Origin: Streptomyces roseoviridis
Lineage (GTDB): Bacteria > Actinomycetota > Actinomycetes > Streptomycetales > Streptomycetaceae
Length of the DNA stretch: 64,000 nt
Assembly: GCF_039535235.1 (NCBI RefSeq)
Contig: NZ_BAAAWU010000001.1
Span: forward strand, 4,340,001 to 4,404,000
Direction of reading: 5' to 3'
This document shows, in pieces, positions 10,527 to 19,226 of the stretch (its first letter is position 1; every line of letters begins with the position of its first letter). The notes below the pieces were generated by a model. It was not told the origin of the DNA and did not search any database. It saw only the letters and a program-made list of their open reading frames with translations. The position numbers and the translations under genes were made by a program.

Positions 10527-11447
10527 CTAGGCCGCGGCCCCGGCAGCGCCGGCGGTGCGGTCGGCGTCGCGGCCGAACTGGATGGTGTTGGCGAAGCCCA
10601 CGCCGTGGCTCTTGACGTCGATGACGACGCGGTCGCCGTCGGCGATGCGGAAGCCGTCGTGGAAGCTGGCCTCGTCGGCGCCGAGGAGGACGTAGTTGAC
10701 CATCCCCGGGCGGCGGATCGCCGGGTAGGTGAAGAGGTTGTCCATCATGTCCGCGACCTTGAAGTAGAGGGCGCTCTCGCCGCAGTCGAAGCTGCCCTCC
10801 CAGGCGGAGACGCCGTCGCGCTCGATGGTGACGCGGCCGGTGACCGTGGTCGGCGGGGTGCCGAGGAAGACGAAGGGCGACAGGGAGGTGTCGCTGAGCT
10901 TGCAGTACGGGTTCCAGCCCGGGTTCAGCCGGTGCAGGCCGATGTCGCACAGGTCGTTGCCGAAGGTGTAACCGACGTAGTGCGGGTCGCCGTTGTCGTC
11001 GTTGACGTACACGAGGGCGACCTCGGGCTCCTCGATCAGGGCGACGGCCTTCTCCGGGACGACGAGGGCCTCTCCGGGCATCCGGATCCAGGAGCCGAAG
11101 CCCTTGAAGAACCAGTTGGGGGCGACGAACTCGGTCTCGTCGGTGGGCTCGTCCTCGTACTTGGACTTGTGGGTCCGCATGAAGCCGCTGAGCAGCGCGT
11201 TCCCGGAGCCGGGGAGCAGCGGCGGCAGGAAGCGCAGGCCGGGGTCGTCGGCGGCGACGGTGATCTGCCCGCCCTCGCCGGTGACGGAGGCGATGACGGC
11301 CTCGGGGGAGGAGGCGGCGATGAACTCCGCCTGGAGCTGGCCGTCGGCGACCGGGTAGAGCGTCAGCGGCTCGCCGGCCTCGGGCTTCTCGAACCCCGCG
11401 TACCGCTCGCCCTTGTACTCGGCTTCGAACAGGATGGAGATGGACAT
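10527..11447 (-). CDS. Fumarylacetoacetate-hydrolase-family enzyme (hydratase/hydrolase/decarboxylase fold)
   Basis: 306 residues. The C-terminal half has the FAH fold signature, with metal-ligand glutamates around LIEEPEVALVYV and the GYTFGNDLCDIGLHRLNPG segment that corresponds to the family's GYTxGND motif. Members act on 2-oxo acids with an acyl or enol group at C4, as hydrolases, hydratases, tautomerases or decarboxylases with Mg or Mn. The closest recalled group is the GguC/FAHD2-like branch. The gene lies between the aminotransferase and the reductase in the precursor operon. A role in trimming or rearranging a 2-oxo acid precursor is possible, but the reaction cannot be read from sequence. 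Confidence 0.8.
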   Translation of the reverse strand: MSISILFEAEYKGERYAGFEKPEAGEPLTLYPVADGQLQAEFIAASSPEAVIASVTGEGGQITVAADDPGLRFLPPLLPGSGNALLSGFMRTHKSKYEDEPTDETEFVAPNWFFKGFGSWIRMPGEALVVPEKAVALIEEPEVALVYVNDDNGDPHYVGYTFGNDLCDIGLHRLNPGWNPYCKLSDTSLSPFVFLGTPPTTVTGRVTIERDGVSAWEGSFDCGESALYFKVADMMDNLFTYPAIRRPGMVNYVLLGADEASFHDGFRIADGDRVVIDVKSHGVGFANTIQFGRDADRTAGAAGAAA

Positions 11448-11568
11448 GTCGGTCGGCCCTCCTCAGGCCGGGGGCGGCGGCTGGGCCGCCGGGGAAGGGG
11501 GTCCCGGGCGCCGGCTGGGGGGCCGGCGCCCGGAAGCGGGAAACGCTGGACGAAGGGTCCGGTGGGGG

Positions 11569-12873
11569 TCAGGCGGCGTCCGGTACGGCGGCGCCCGCCG
11601 TGAGGTCCGCCAGGACCTCCTCGATCCGGTCGAGCGAGGCGCGGATCCAGTCGAGCGCGAGCGGGTCCTCGGCGCGCAGCGCCGCCCGGCACCGCTCCTC
11701 GGTGTCGCCGTAGAGGCGGCTGGTCGCCACCCGCAGCCGCAGCGACTCCTCCGCCTCGCCGAAGGCGCTCGCGGGCAGCAGCCCCACGCCGTACCGCTCG
11801 ACGAGCAGGTGGGCGAGGCCGGCGCCGGTGCGCACCCCGTGGACCTCGGCCAGGTGCGCGCGCAGCGGCTCGAAGTCCGGGTAGAGGTAGCACGTGGCCA
11901 CGACCGGCTCCAGGATCGCTCCGGCGGCGGCGAACCGCTCGGCCATCGCCCGCGCGACCGTCTCGTGGAGGCGGCGGCTCGCGGCGATGTGCTCCACGAT
12001 CTCGTCGGGCTCGTCGAAGGCGTACGCGGCGGCGGCCTGGACGGGGGCGGCGGGGCTCGACCAGATCTGGCTGGCCACGCCCACGAGCCGCTCCCGCAGC
12101 CGCTGCCCGGTCTCACCGGCCGGCAGCCGGGCCACGCCGGTCCGCCAGCCGCCGATGGCGAGGTTCTTGGTGAGGCCGGTGGTGACGACGGTCCGCTCCG
12201 GGGCGAAGACCGCCGGGGAGACCGCGGGCGTCGCCACCGGGTCGTACACGAGGTCGCAGTAGATCTCGTCGGAGATGACGACGAGGTCCAGCTCCCGCGC
12301 CGTTTCCGCGAGCCGTCGCACGGTCTCGGGAGCGGCGATCGTCCCGGTCGGGTTGTCCGGCAGGGTGACGATGACGGACCGCGGGTCGTGTCCGGCGGCG
12401 CGGGCGGCGGTGACCGTCTCGCGCAGCCGGTCGGGGTCGGGCACCCCGCCCTGACCCGGCAGGGTCGGGACGGGGAAGTGGCGGACGCCGATGAGACCGG
12501 CCTGCGCCGCGTAGCTGACCCAGCTCGGCATGGGGATGACGACGTCGCCGCCGACCGCCAGGAGCAGGGCGAAGAGCATCGGCTTGCTCCCGGGGCCGCA
12601 CACGACCTGGTCGGCGGTGGTGGCGAGGCCGCGCCGGCCCCAGTAGCCGGCGGCGGCCTCGCGCAGTTCGGGGCTGCCGGCGACGGGGCCGTACGAGCCG
12701 AGGTCCGCGGACTCGGCGAGCCGGGCCCGCAGGCCGGGGTGGACCGGCAGGCCGATCTCACCGCTGGCCATGGAGAGCACGGACTCGCCGGCCGCGCGGC
12801 GGCGGGCGATGGCCTCGTCGGCGGCGAGCGTCGCCGACATGGTGACCTGGTGGGTCTGGGACATGGTGCTCAC
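11569..12873 (-). CDS. PLP-dependent aminotransferase, class I fold
   Basis: 434 residues from a GTG at 12873 that overlaps the stop of the upstream ligase as GTGA; an in-frame ATG at 12864 is the alternative. Motifs are LPDNPTG near residue 170, SDEIYCDLVY near 205, the PLP lysine in TGLTKNLAIGGWR near 240 and a C-terminal arginine in SLRLRVATSR. It exchanges an amino group between an amino acid and a 2-oxo acid. In characterised LysW pathways the transaminase (LysJ) is class III, so this protein is not a simple LysJ. It may instead make the amino acid that is loaded on LysW or handle branched 2-oxo acids. Confidence 0.9.
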   Translation of the reverse strand: MSTMSQTHQVTMSATLAADEAIARRRAAGESVLSMASGEIGLPVHPGLRARLAESADLGSYGPVAGSPELREAAAGYWGRRGLATTADQVVCGPGSKPMLFALLLAVGGDVVIPMPSWVSYAAQAGLIGVRHFPVPTLPGQGGVPDPDRLRETVTAARAAGHDPRSVIVTLPDNPTGTIAAPETVRRLAETARELDLVVISDEIYCDLVYDPVATPAVSPAVFAPERTVVTTGLTKNLAIGGWRTGVARLPAGETGQRLRERLVGVASQIWSSPAAPVQAAAAYAFDEPDEIVEHIAASRRLHETVARAMAERFAAAGAILEPVVATCYLYPDFEPLRAHLAEVHGVRTGAGLAHLLVERYGVGLLPASAFGEAEESLRLRVATSRLYGDTEERCRAALRAEDPLALDWIRASLDRIEEVLADLTAGAAVPDAA

Positions 12874-14603
12874 GCCTCGCCGAACAGTTCGCGCAGGACC
12901 TTCTTGCGGACCTTGCCGGTGAGGGTCTTCGGCAGGGCGTCGACGACCTCCAGCCGGTCCGGCAGGAACCGCTCGTCGAGCTCCGTCTCGCGCAGGTAGG
13001 CGCGGATCTCGTCGAGGGTCGGGTGCTCGTCGCCGGAGGGGACGACCACCGCCAGGATCGGGTCCTCGACCCGGCCGGTGGGGCCGACGAGGGTGGTCTC
13101 GACGACCTTCGGGTGCCGGTTGATCGTCGACTCGATCTCGGCCAGCGGGACGACCATGCCGTCGCGCTTGATGGCGTCGCTCGCCCGGCACAGGATGCGG
13201 ATGCCGCCGCGGCCGTCGTCGCGGGCCACGTCGCCGGTGTCGAACCAGCCGTCGTCCAGGATCAGCGCGTCGTACTCGGCGTCCCGCTTGTAGTAGCCCA
13301 GCGCCTGGGAGGCGCCGCGCACCCGGAGCCGGCCGACGGGGGCCCGCTCGGTCGGGTTGATGCACTTGTCGATCCGGATCTCCATCGCGTCGATCGGACG
13401 GCCGTTGCTGTGCGCGGCCCAGTCCTGGTTGTAGTCGAGCTTGGTGATGGTGACCGGGCCGTTCTCGGACATGCCCCACAGCGAGTACGTGCGGGCGCCG
13501 AGCATCTCGCGGAGCTCGTCGACCAGGGGCTGGAGGACCTGCGCCGATCCGGTGACGACGTGCCGCAGGGTGTGCACGTCGCGCGGCTCCACCCGCTGGG
13601 ACTGGGCGATGTCGGTGAGCGTCGGCGGCGGACCGTAGAGGAGCGTCGCCCCGTACTTCTGCACGAGGTCGAGCAGCACCTCGTTCTTGCGGCGGTCCTG
13701 GAAGGCGATGGTGCCGCCGAGCATGACGCTGGCCAGGATGCCCTGGCCGAAGCCCGAGTAGTGGACCAGCGGGGTGGTGACGGCGGCGACCAGGTGCTCG
13801 TCGAGGAGGAAGGTGTCGACGTAGCCGCGGATGGCCGAGTGGACGGTGTTCTGGCTGTGCAGCACGCCCTTGGACTCGCCGGTGGTGCCGGAGGTGAAGA
13901 GCACCACGAACGGGTCGTCGGGGCCGCGCTCGCGCCCGGCGAGGTCGTGGTGCACGTCCTCCCAGACGGTGTCGATGAAGTGGCTGCGGAAGTCGAGGCA
14001 CCCCTCAGGGGCGGTGCCGTCGACGATCACCACGTGCTCCAGGCCGGGCAGTTCCTGCCGCAGCCGGTTCGCGGTCTCGCCGAGCGGGTTGCCCTCCCAG
14101 TCCGACATGGTCACGATCACCCGCGCCTCGGTGAGGGACAGCCGGTGGCGCAGCGGCTCCTCGGGCGTGGTCGGGTCGATGGGGCAGATGACGGCGCCGA
14201 CGCGGAGGCACGCGTACAGCAGCGGCACCATCTCCCACCGGTTGGGGAGCTGGACGGCGACGAAGTCACCCGGCTTGACGCCCAGTTCGACCAGTCCGCC
14301 GGCGAACCGGTCGGTGAGCTGCTTCAGCTCGATGTAGTCGAGGGTGTCGGTGCGGGCCTCCTTGATGCGGCGGGCGGCGACGGCCAGCTTGTGCGGACGC
14401 AGCCGGGCCTGGCGGCGCAGGTCGTCGAGGAAGGTCTCCTTGCGCCACCAGCCGCGCTGGTAGTAGAGGGCCTCGCGGGCCTCGCGGCCGTCGGGCATGG
14501 GGCTGGTGATCTCGATGACCGGCATCGTCTCCCGGGTGAGGACGACTCCGTCGACGACGCGGGGCGCCGGCGTCTGGGGCGCTTCCTTGACCTCGGTGGT
14601 CAC
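12870..14603 (-). CDS. AMP-dependent acyl-CoA synthetase/ligase
   Basis: 577 residues from a GTG with a GGAAGGA ribosome site; the start overlaps the upstream dehydrogenase stop as GTGA. The adenylate-forming motif is VLFTSGTTGESKGVLHS near residue 215. Later motifs are YSLWGMSENGP, GWFDTGDVARDD and the catalytic lysine in LPKTLTGKVRKK at the C-terminus. It is full length and looks active. It activates a carboxylic acid, probably as a CoA ester; transfer to a carrier protein cannot be excluded. A second such enzyme starts at the left window edge. Substrate unknown. Confidence 0.9.
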   Translation of the reverse strand: MTTEVKEAPQTPAPRVVDGVVLTRETMPVIEITSPMPDGREAREALYYQRGWWRKETFLDDLRRQARLRPHKLAVAARRIKEARTDTLDYIELKQLTDRFAGGLVELGVKPGDFVAVQLPNRWEMVPLLYACLRVGAVICPIDPTTPEEPLRHRLSLTEARVIVTMSDWEGNPLGETANRLRQELPGLEHVVIVDGTAPEGCLDFRSHFIDTVWEDVHHDLAGRERGPDDPFVVLFTSGTTGESKGVLHSQNTVHSAIRGYVDTFLLDEHLVAAVTTPLVHYSGFGQGILASVMLGGTIAFQDRRKNEVLLDLVQKYGATLLYGPPPTLTDIAQSQRVEPRDVHTLRHVVTGSAQVLQPLVDELREMLGARTYSLWGMSENGPVTITKLDYNQDWAAHSNGRPIDAMEIRIDKCINPTERAPVGRLRVRGASQALGYYKRDAEYDALILDDGWFDTGDVARDDGRGGIRILCRASDAIKRDGMVVPLAEIESTINRHPKVVETTLVGPTGRVEDPILAVVVPSGDEHPTLDEIRAYLRETELDERFLPDRLEVVDALPKTLTGKVRKKVLRELFGEA

Positions 14604-15736
14604 GAACGGTCCTTCCGGCGGGCGGTGAGCAGGGTGGGCAGGGGGTCGCCCGCGTGCGCCGCGGCGATCTCCAGGAGGTCCCGGGTGTTGCGGCGCACCC
14701 GGTCGCCGACCCAGTCGAAGACCCATGCCTTGCGGGCGTCCGCCGACAGGTCGAAGGGGACGACGCGGGTGACGGCCAGGGCGGCCGAGGCGGCCCCGCC
14801 GATGTTGGCGATCACACCGGGGACGAGGACGGTGCCCGAGGCGCGGACCTTCTCCTTCGCCTCGCCGCTGGAGCTGAGGTTGCCGCCCTCGACCACCAGG
14901 CCGGCCCGGACCCGGTGCGCGTTCTCGGCGTTGATCGCGTGCTTCTGCGCCGCGAGGATCAGCAGGTCGGCCTCCACGTCCAGCCAGGCGTCCTGCTCCT
15001 GGGAGACGGTGACGTCCTGGGGCAGCCGGGAGCGGTCGATCCTGCCGAACTCGTCGGTGATCGCGACGAGGTCGGCCACGGGCAGCCGGGATGCGCTGAT
15101 GGTGCCCTCGACGTCGGCCACGCCGACGACGACGTGCCCGCGCTCCTCCAGGAAGTGCGCGACCGCGCGGCCCACGGCACCGAACCCCTGCACCACGACC
15201 CGGGCCGGCCCCTGGTGACCGCGGGCCTCCAGGGCGGTGATCGCGGCGACGCCGACGCCGTGGCCGGTGCAGTCGATCAGCGGCTCGTAGTAGGTGCGCC
15301 AGTCGATCGGCATGTCGGGGGCGCCGAGCCGGTAGCGCGGGTCGTACCCGGCCTCGTCGAAGAAGACGGCACGGTCGGCGGGCGTGACGCCCATGTCGAT
15401 GCCGAGGTGGATGCCGCCGTGCAGCAGCGGCTTGACGGTGCGGCCGAAGGTGCGGAAGGTCTGCTCGCGGTCGCTGCCGTCGGAGACGATTCCGGCCTTG
15501 GCGCCGCCGATGGGCAGGCCGGCCAGGGTGAACTTGTGCGTCATGTCCCGGGCGAGGCCGGCCACCTCCTCCTGCGTGACGCCGGGGGTCATCCGGGTGC
15601 CCCCCATGGCCAGACCGTCGTGGAGCGAGTCGACGACGACCCAGCCCTTGAGGGATCCCTGGCTGCCGTTCAGCGAAACGACGAAAGCCGGATCTTGGGG
15701 TTCGTCCGTGAGGGGATTGCCGTTCAGGGAACTCAT
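14600..15736 (-). CDS. Glu/Leu/Phe/Val dehydrogenase family protein
   Basis: 378 residues from the ATG at 15736, chosen because GAGG lies nine bases upstream; another ATG lies 15 bases earlier. The catalytic-domain motif LPIGGAKAGI with the essential lysine is near residue 80. The Rossmann motif VVQGFGAVGRAVAHF is near 190. It interconverts an amino acid and a 2-oxo acid with NAD(P)H and ammonia. Next to the AMP ligase and aminotransferase it may supply glutamate or a branched or dicarboxylic amino acid for the carrier-protein pathway. The side-chain pocket cannot be assigned confidently. Confidence 0.85.
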   Translation of the reverse strand: MSSLNGNPLTDEPQDPAFVVSLNGSQGSLKGWVVVDSLHDGLAMGGTRMTPGVTQEEVAGLARDMTHKFTLAGLPIGGAKAGIVSDGSDREQTFRTFGRTVKPLLHGGIHLGIDMGVTPADRAVFFDEAGYDPRYRLGAPDMPIDWRTYYEPLIDCTGHGVGVAAITALEARGHQGPARVVVQGFGAVGRAVAHFLEERGHVVVGVADVEGTISASRLPVADLVAITDEFGRIDRSRLPQDVTVSQEQDAWLDVEADLLILAAQKHAINAENAHRVRAGLVVEGGNLSSSGEAKEKVRASGTVLVPGVIANIGGAASAALAVTRVVPFDLSADARKAWVFDWVGDRVRRNTRDLLEIAAAHAGDPLPTLLTARRKDRS

Positions 15737-15877
15737 GACCGAGGACCTCATAATCGATTCGGTAGGGCTTCTGACTGGACTGAAGCGATGTCGGGGACGT
15801 GCCGCGGGGCCGGGCGCGGGGGACGTCGGACGGCCCCGCGGCACGTGTCTGGGGTGGTGATCAGCCGGTCGGGCCGG

Positions 15878-16441
15878 TCACCGGTACGTCTCCGCGAAGC
15901 CGCGGAGGATCTCCATGCCGTCGCTGCGGAACTCCAGGTGGGCCTGGGCGCCGTAGATGCGGCCGTCGTCGGAGCGCAGGAACTCGACGGGGGCGTGCTC
16001 GGAGCGGCCGATGGACCGGAAGCCGGCCGGCGCCGCCTGGAGGTAGAGGGTGTGGCGGTGGAAGACCGTCACGGTCGGCTTGACGTAGGAGAAGACCGGC
16101 TCCTCCTTGTCCACCTGCACCTCGTAGCCGCCGACGCGCTGGGTGCCCTCCTTGAGCTCCCCGCCGTTGGCGACCGCGATGATCTGCATGCCGCCGCAGA
16201 TGCCGAAGACGGGCACCTTCGCGTTCATCACCAGGTCGATCAGCGGCTTGTAGAAGTCGCCGTCGAAGGCGCGGACCTTCGTGCCGCTCAGGACGACGGC
16301 CTGGTATTTGGCGTCCAGGCGGGCGGGGACCGAGGCGGCGTTCACCACGTCGGTCTCGGAGCCCAGGTCCTCGAAGCGCTTGCGCAGCTGCGGCAGGGAG
16401 AGCGTTCCGTTGTTGACTACGAGAACCCGGGAAGTCGCCAC
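15878..16441 (-). CDS. Class I glutamine-amidotransferase-like protein (possible gamma-glutamyl amide hydrolase)
   Basis: 187 residues from a GTG. It is a stand-alone class I GATase domain. The nucleophile cysteine is in the elbow FGICGGMQIIA near residue 85. The His-Glu pair is in AQAHLEF near residue 170, so the catalytic triad is complete. Stand-alone members either supply ammonia to a partner synthetase or hydrolyse gamma-glutamyl bonds. No partner synthetase is adjacent. It lies 28 bases after LysZ in the carrier-protein operon. A LysW cargo bond is a gamma-glutamyl-type amide, so hydrolytic release of the product, or conversion of the LysW terminal Gln to Glu, are plausible roles; both are inference. 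Confidence 0.8.
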   Translation of the reverse strand: MATSRVLVVNNGTLSLPQLRKRFEDLGSETDVVNAASVPARLDAKYQAVVLSGTKVRAFDGDFYKPLIDLVMNAKVPVFGICGGMQIIAVANGGELKEGTQRVGGYEVQVDKEEPVFSYVKPTVTVFHRHTLYLQAAPAGFRSIGRSEHAPVEFLRSDDGRIYGAQAHLEFRSDGMEILRGFAETYR

Positions 16442-16469
16442 GAGTTCTGCTCCTCTCGGTGGTCGGGGA

Positions 16470-17297
16470 TCACGAGCTCGTGATGACGGTTCCGGTCTGC
16501 TCGGCGAGCAGCCGGCTCACCGGCGCGCTGCCGATGACGACCCGCTGGACGCCGCGGTCCAGGGCCTCGCCGGCCGCCCGCAGCTTCTTGCGCATGCCGC
16601 CGGTGGCGCCGCGGTCGCGGAAGTCGGCGGCGGCCTCGGCGCTGATCCGGCGGACCGGCTCGCCGTCGATCAGCAGGTGCTCCACGTCGGTGACGAGGGT
16701 CAGCGAGGCGGCGGCCGAGGCACCCGCGATGGCGGCCGCGGCCCGGTCGGCGTCCGTGTTGACCTCCTGCCCGGCCGCGTTGCGGGCGAGCGGGGTGACG
16801 AGGTAGCAGTGGCCGGGCCGCAGGCCCGAAAGCCGGGCCGGGTCCACCTCGGTGATGGGGCCGACCAGGTTCTCCAGCTCGACGAGCTGCTTGCCCTGCC
16901 ACCACCAGCGCTCGCCCTCGCCGGCCCGGACCAGGCCGTCGCTGCCGATGACCCGCTCGACGGTGATGCCGCGCCGGGTCAGCCGCTCGGTGACGATCCG
17001 GCCGACGTCGGCGCTGACCGTCTTGATGTCGGCGATCACCTCGGGCGTCGTCCAGCGGGACTGGTTTCCGTAGCGGTCGCGGAGGATCGCGGACGGCTCC
17101 GTGTAGCGGGGGTTGAGCTCGCGCAGCGGCTTGGACCAGCCGTGCACGAGGACCAGCGGGTTCTCCCGGCCGTGCTCGGCCAGGTCGTCCCACCAGCTCT
17201 CGGACATGTCGTCCAGGCAGCTGCCGCCGAGCTTGACGACGGTGGGGGTGTACGCGGTCGCGGCGTACGCGGTGTCCGCGGTCAGGGTCTCGGTCAT
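16470..17297 (-). CDS. lysZ: LysZ-like amino acid kinase acting on a carrier-protein-bound substrate
   Basis: 275 residues, amino acid kinase fold of the acetylglutamate kinase/LysZ branch. Motifs are TVVKLGGSCLDD near residue 20, LVLVHGW near 50, VNTDADRAAA near 180 and TGGMRKKLRAA near 230. LysZ phosphorylates the side-chain carboxylate of an amino acid whose alpha-amino group is blocked by LysW. The ATG overlaps the LysY stop (ATGA). Identification as LysZ rather than housekeeping ArgB rests on the lysW, lysX and lysY neighbours. Whether the substrate is glutamate or 2-aminoadipate cannot be decided here. Confidence 0.88.
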   Translation of the reverse strand: MTETLTADTAYAATAYTPTVVKLGGSCLDDMSESWWDDLAEHGRENPLVLVHGWSKPLRELNPRYTEPSAILRDRYGNQSRWTTPEVIADIKTVSADVGRIVTERLTRRGITVERVIGSDGLVRAGEGERWWWQGKQLVELENLVGPITEVDPARLSGLRPGHCYLVTPLARNAAGQEVNTDADRAAAAIAGASAAASLTLVTDVEHLLIDGEPVRRISAEAAADFRDRGATGGMRKKLRAAGEALDRGVQRVVIGSAPVSRLLAEQTGTVITSS

Positions 17298-18352
17298 GCC
17301 GGCATCACCGGCTGAGCCGTCAGACCCGTCTCCTCGGCCAGGCCGAACCGCAGGTTCAGCGCCTGGACGCCCTGCCCGGCCGCGCCCTTGACCATGTTGT
17401 CGAGGGCCGACAGGACCACGATCCGGCCGCCCTCGGGGTCGTGCAGGACGGTCACGTCGCAGTAGTTGGAGCCGAGGACCGCCTGCGGGTCCGGCACCGG
17501 GATCAGGGTCTCGGTGTTGCGGCGGACCCGGACGAACTGCTTGTTCTTGTAGAAGCGGAGGTAGGCGCGCTGGAGCCCGCGGGCGTCGACCTCGTCGTCG
17601 GTGAGCACGTACGAGCTGGCGAGCAGCCCGCGGACGTGCGAGACGCCGTACGCCGACATCGACAGGGAGCCGATCTTGCCGGGCTTGGCCCGCTCGAAGA
17701 AGTCGCGCACCTCCGCCGCGTGCCGGTGCCCGGTCGGGGCGTACGGGGCGATGGCGCCGTTGCGCAGCGGGTGGAGGTCCGCGGTGCGCAGCGACAGACC
17801 GCCGCCGCTGGACCCGCTCTTGCCGTCGATCATGACCGTCTTCAGGTCCAGGCCCAGCCCGAGCGTGAGCGGGGCGAGGCCGAGGGTGATGGCGGTCGCG
17901 TAGCAGCCGGGGAGCGAGATCAGCGAGGCGCCGGCGAGCTGGTCGCCGACCAGCTCCGGGACGCCGTAGACGAAGCGGTCGGCCAGCTCGACCGTCCGCT
18001 CGACGGAGGGGTACCAGCGCTCGTGCAGCTCCGGGGTGCGGATGCGGAAGGCGCCGCTCAGGTCGATGACGCAGGGCACCTGGTCGGCCAGGCGCGCGGC
18101 CAGCACGGCCGACACCGGGGCCGGGGTGGCCAGGAAGACGACGTCGCAGCGGTCCGACAGGTCGGTGTCGGCGGTGGACTCGACGGTCAGGCCGAGGTCC
18201 AGGCGGAGGCCCGGGTGGAGCTCCGAGGGGCGCCTGCCGACGTTGGACGAGCCGCCGAGGAAGGTCAGCTCCAGCTCGGGATGCTGGGTGATCAGGCGGA
18301 TCAGTTCACCGCCGGCGAGCCCGGAGGCGCCGACGATTCCGACACGGATCAT
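17294..18352 (-). CDS. lysY: LysY-like carrier-protein-aminoacyl-phosphate reductase (ArgC family)
   Basis: 352 residues. The NADPH-binding start is VGIVGASGLAGGELIRL, and the catalytic cysteine lies in SLPGCYATA near residue 150, with GVSHVRGLLASSY in the C-terminal domain. It reduces the acyl phosphate made by LysZ to a semialdehyde while the amino acid stays bound to LysW. Stop-start overlaps (ATGA) join it to lysX upstream and lysZ downstream, so the three are translated as a block. The ArgC fold is shared with arginine biosynthesis; context decides the call. Confidence 0.9.
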   Translation of the reverse strand: MIRVGIVGASGLAGGELIRLITQHPELELTFLGGSSNVGRRPSELHPGLRLDLGLTVESTADTDLSDRCDVVFLATPAPVSAVLAARLADQVPCVIDLSGAFRIRTPELHERWYPSVERTVELADRFVYGVPELVGDQLAGASLISLPGCYATAITLGLAPLTLGLGLDLKTVMIDGKSGSSGGGLSLRTADLHPLRNGAIAPYAPTGHRHAAEVRDFFERAKPGKIGSLSMSAYGVSHVRGLLASSYVLTDDEVDARGLQRAYLRFYKNKQFVRVRRNTETLIPVPDPQAVLGSNYCDVTVLHDPEGGRIVVLSALDNMVKGAAGQGVQALNLRFGLAEETGLTAQPVMPA

Positions 18353-19200
18353 GCGAGGATCTCCTGCACGTAGCGGCTGACGGCGGAGGGGATGTCCACG
18401 CCGGTCGCCGAGGTGATCGCCCGGAACGCCGGGGCGTGGTTGACTTCGTTGACGACGTAGCCGTCGGCCGTCTTGAACAGGTCGATGCCGTAGATGCCCT
18501 CGCCGAGTTCGTTCACCACCCCGTCGACGATCTTCTGGACCTCGGGGTCGTGGTCCATGGCCTGGTGGCGGTTGCCGAGGGCCGCGTTGCTGCGCCAGTC
18601 CTCGCCGGCGCTGGCGAACTCGGCGGCGGCGATCAGCTCGCGGCCGACGACGAAGCAGCGCACGGAGCTGCCGCCGTCGAGGAACGGCTCGACCAGGGAG
18701 GCCTGTTCGAAGCCGTGGCCGAGGTCCTCGATGTAGTCGTAGACGGACTGGGCGGTGTCGGCGTCGCGGATCAGGGTGACCCGCTTGCCCATGCCGCCGA
18801 AGACGGGCTTCAGCACCAGGGGGAGCGGAAGCTCCTTCAGCGTCTTCTCGAAGTCCTTGCGGGACAGGACGAGCCGGTAGTCCGCGACGGGGATGCCGGC
18901 CGTGCGCAGCAGGGTGCGCAGGGCCAGCTTGTTCTCGCAGGCCTGGATGGCGTGGGCCGTGTTGAGGGTCCTGATCCCGGACGCCTCGGCCTGGACGGCC
19001 AGGAGGCCGCCGCGCGTGTAGCTCCGGCTGCGGATGAGGACCACGTCGTATCCGCTGAGGGAGGAGTCCTCGGCGCCCAGCGCCAGGGACTCGTCGTTGA
19101 CCCACTCGATGCGGTGCCCGAAGGCGGGGGCGGTCTCGATCAGCCGGCGTTCCTCCCAGCCGATCCGGTCCGCGACGATGGCGATACTGCTGCCGCTCAT
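18349..19200 (-). CDS. lysX: LysX-like ATP-grasp ligase loading an amino acid onto LysW
   Basis: 283 residues, RimK/LysX branch of ATP-grasp ligases. Visible motifs are LVLKPVFGGMGKRVTLI for the ATP loop near residue 130, a DWRSNAALGN segment near 205 and the metal-binding end VNEVNHAPAFRAI near 250. LysX joins the C-terminal glutamate side chain of LysW to the alpha-amino group of 2-aminoadipate or glutamate. An AGGAG ribosome site precedes the ATG, 26 bases after lysW. I could not confidently identify the short signature that separates LysX from ArgX specificity. Confidence 0.88.
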   Translation of the reverse strand: MSGSSIAIVADRIGWEERRLIETAPAFGHRIEWVNDESLALGAEDSSLSGYDVVLIRSRSYTRGGLLAVQAEASGIRTLNTAHAIQACENKLALRTLLRTAGIPVADYRLVLSRKDFEKTLKELPLPLVLKPVFGGMGKRVTLIRDADTAQSVYDYIEDLGHGFEQASLVEPFLDGGSSVRCFVVGRELIAAAEFASAGEDWRSNAALGNRHQAMDHDPEVQKIVDGVVNELGEGIYGIDLFKTADGYVVNEVNHAPAFRAITSATGVDIPSAVSRYVQEILA

Positions 19201-19226
19201 TGAGGGACTCCTATCCGGTGCGCGGC

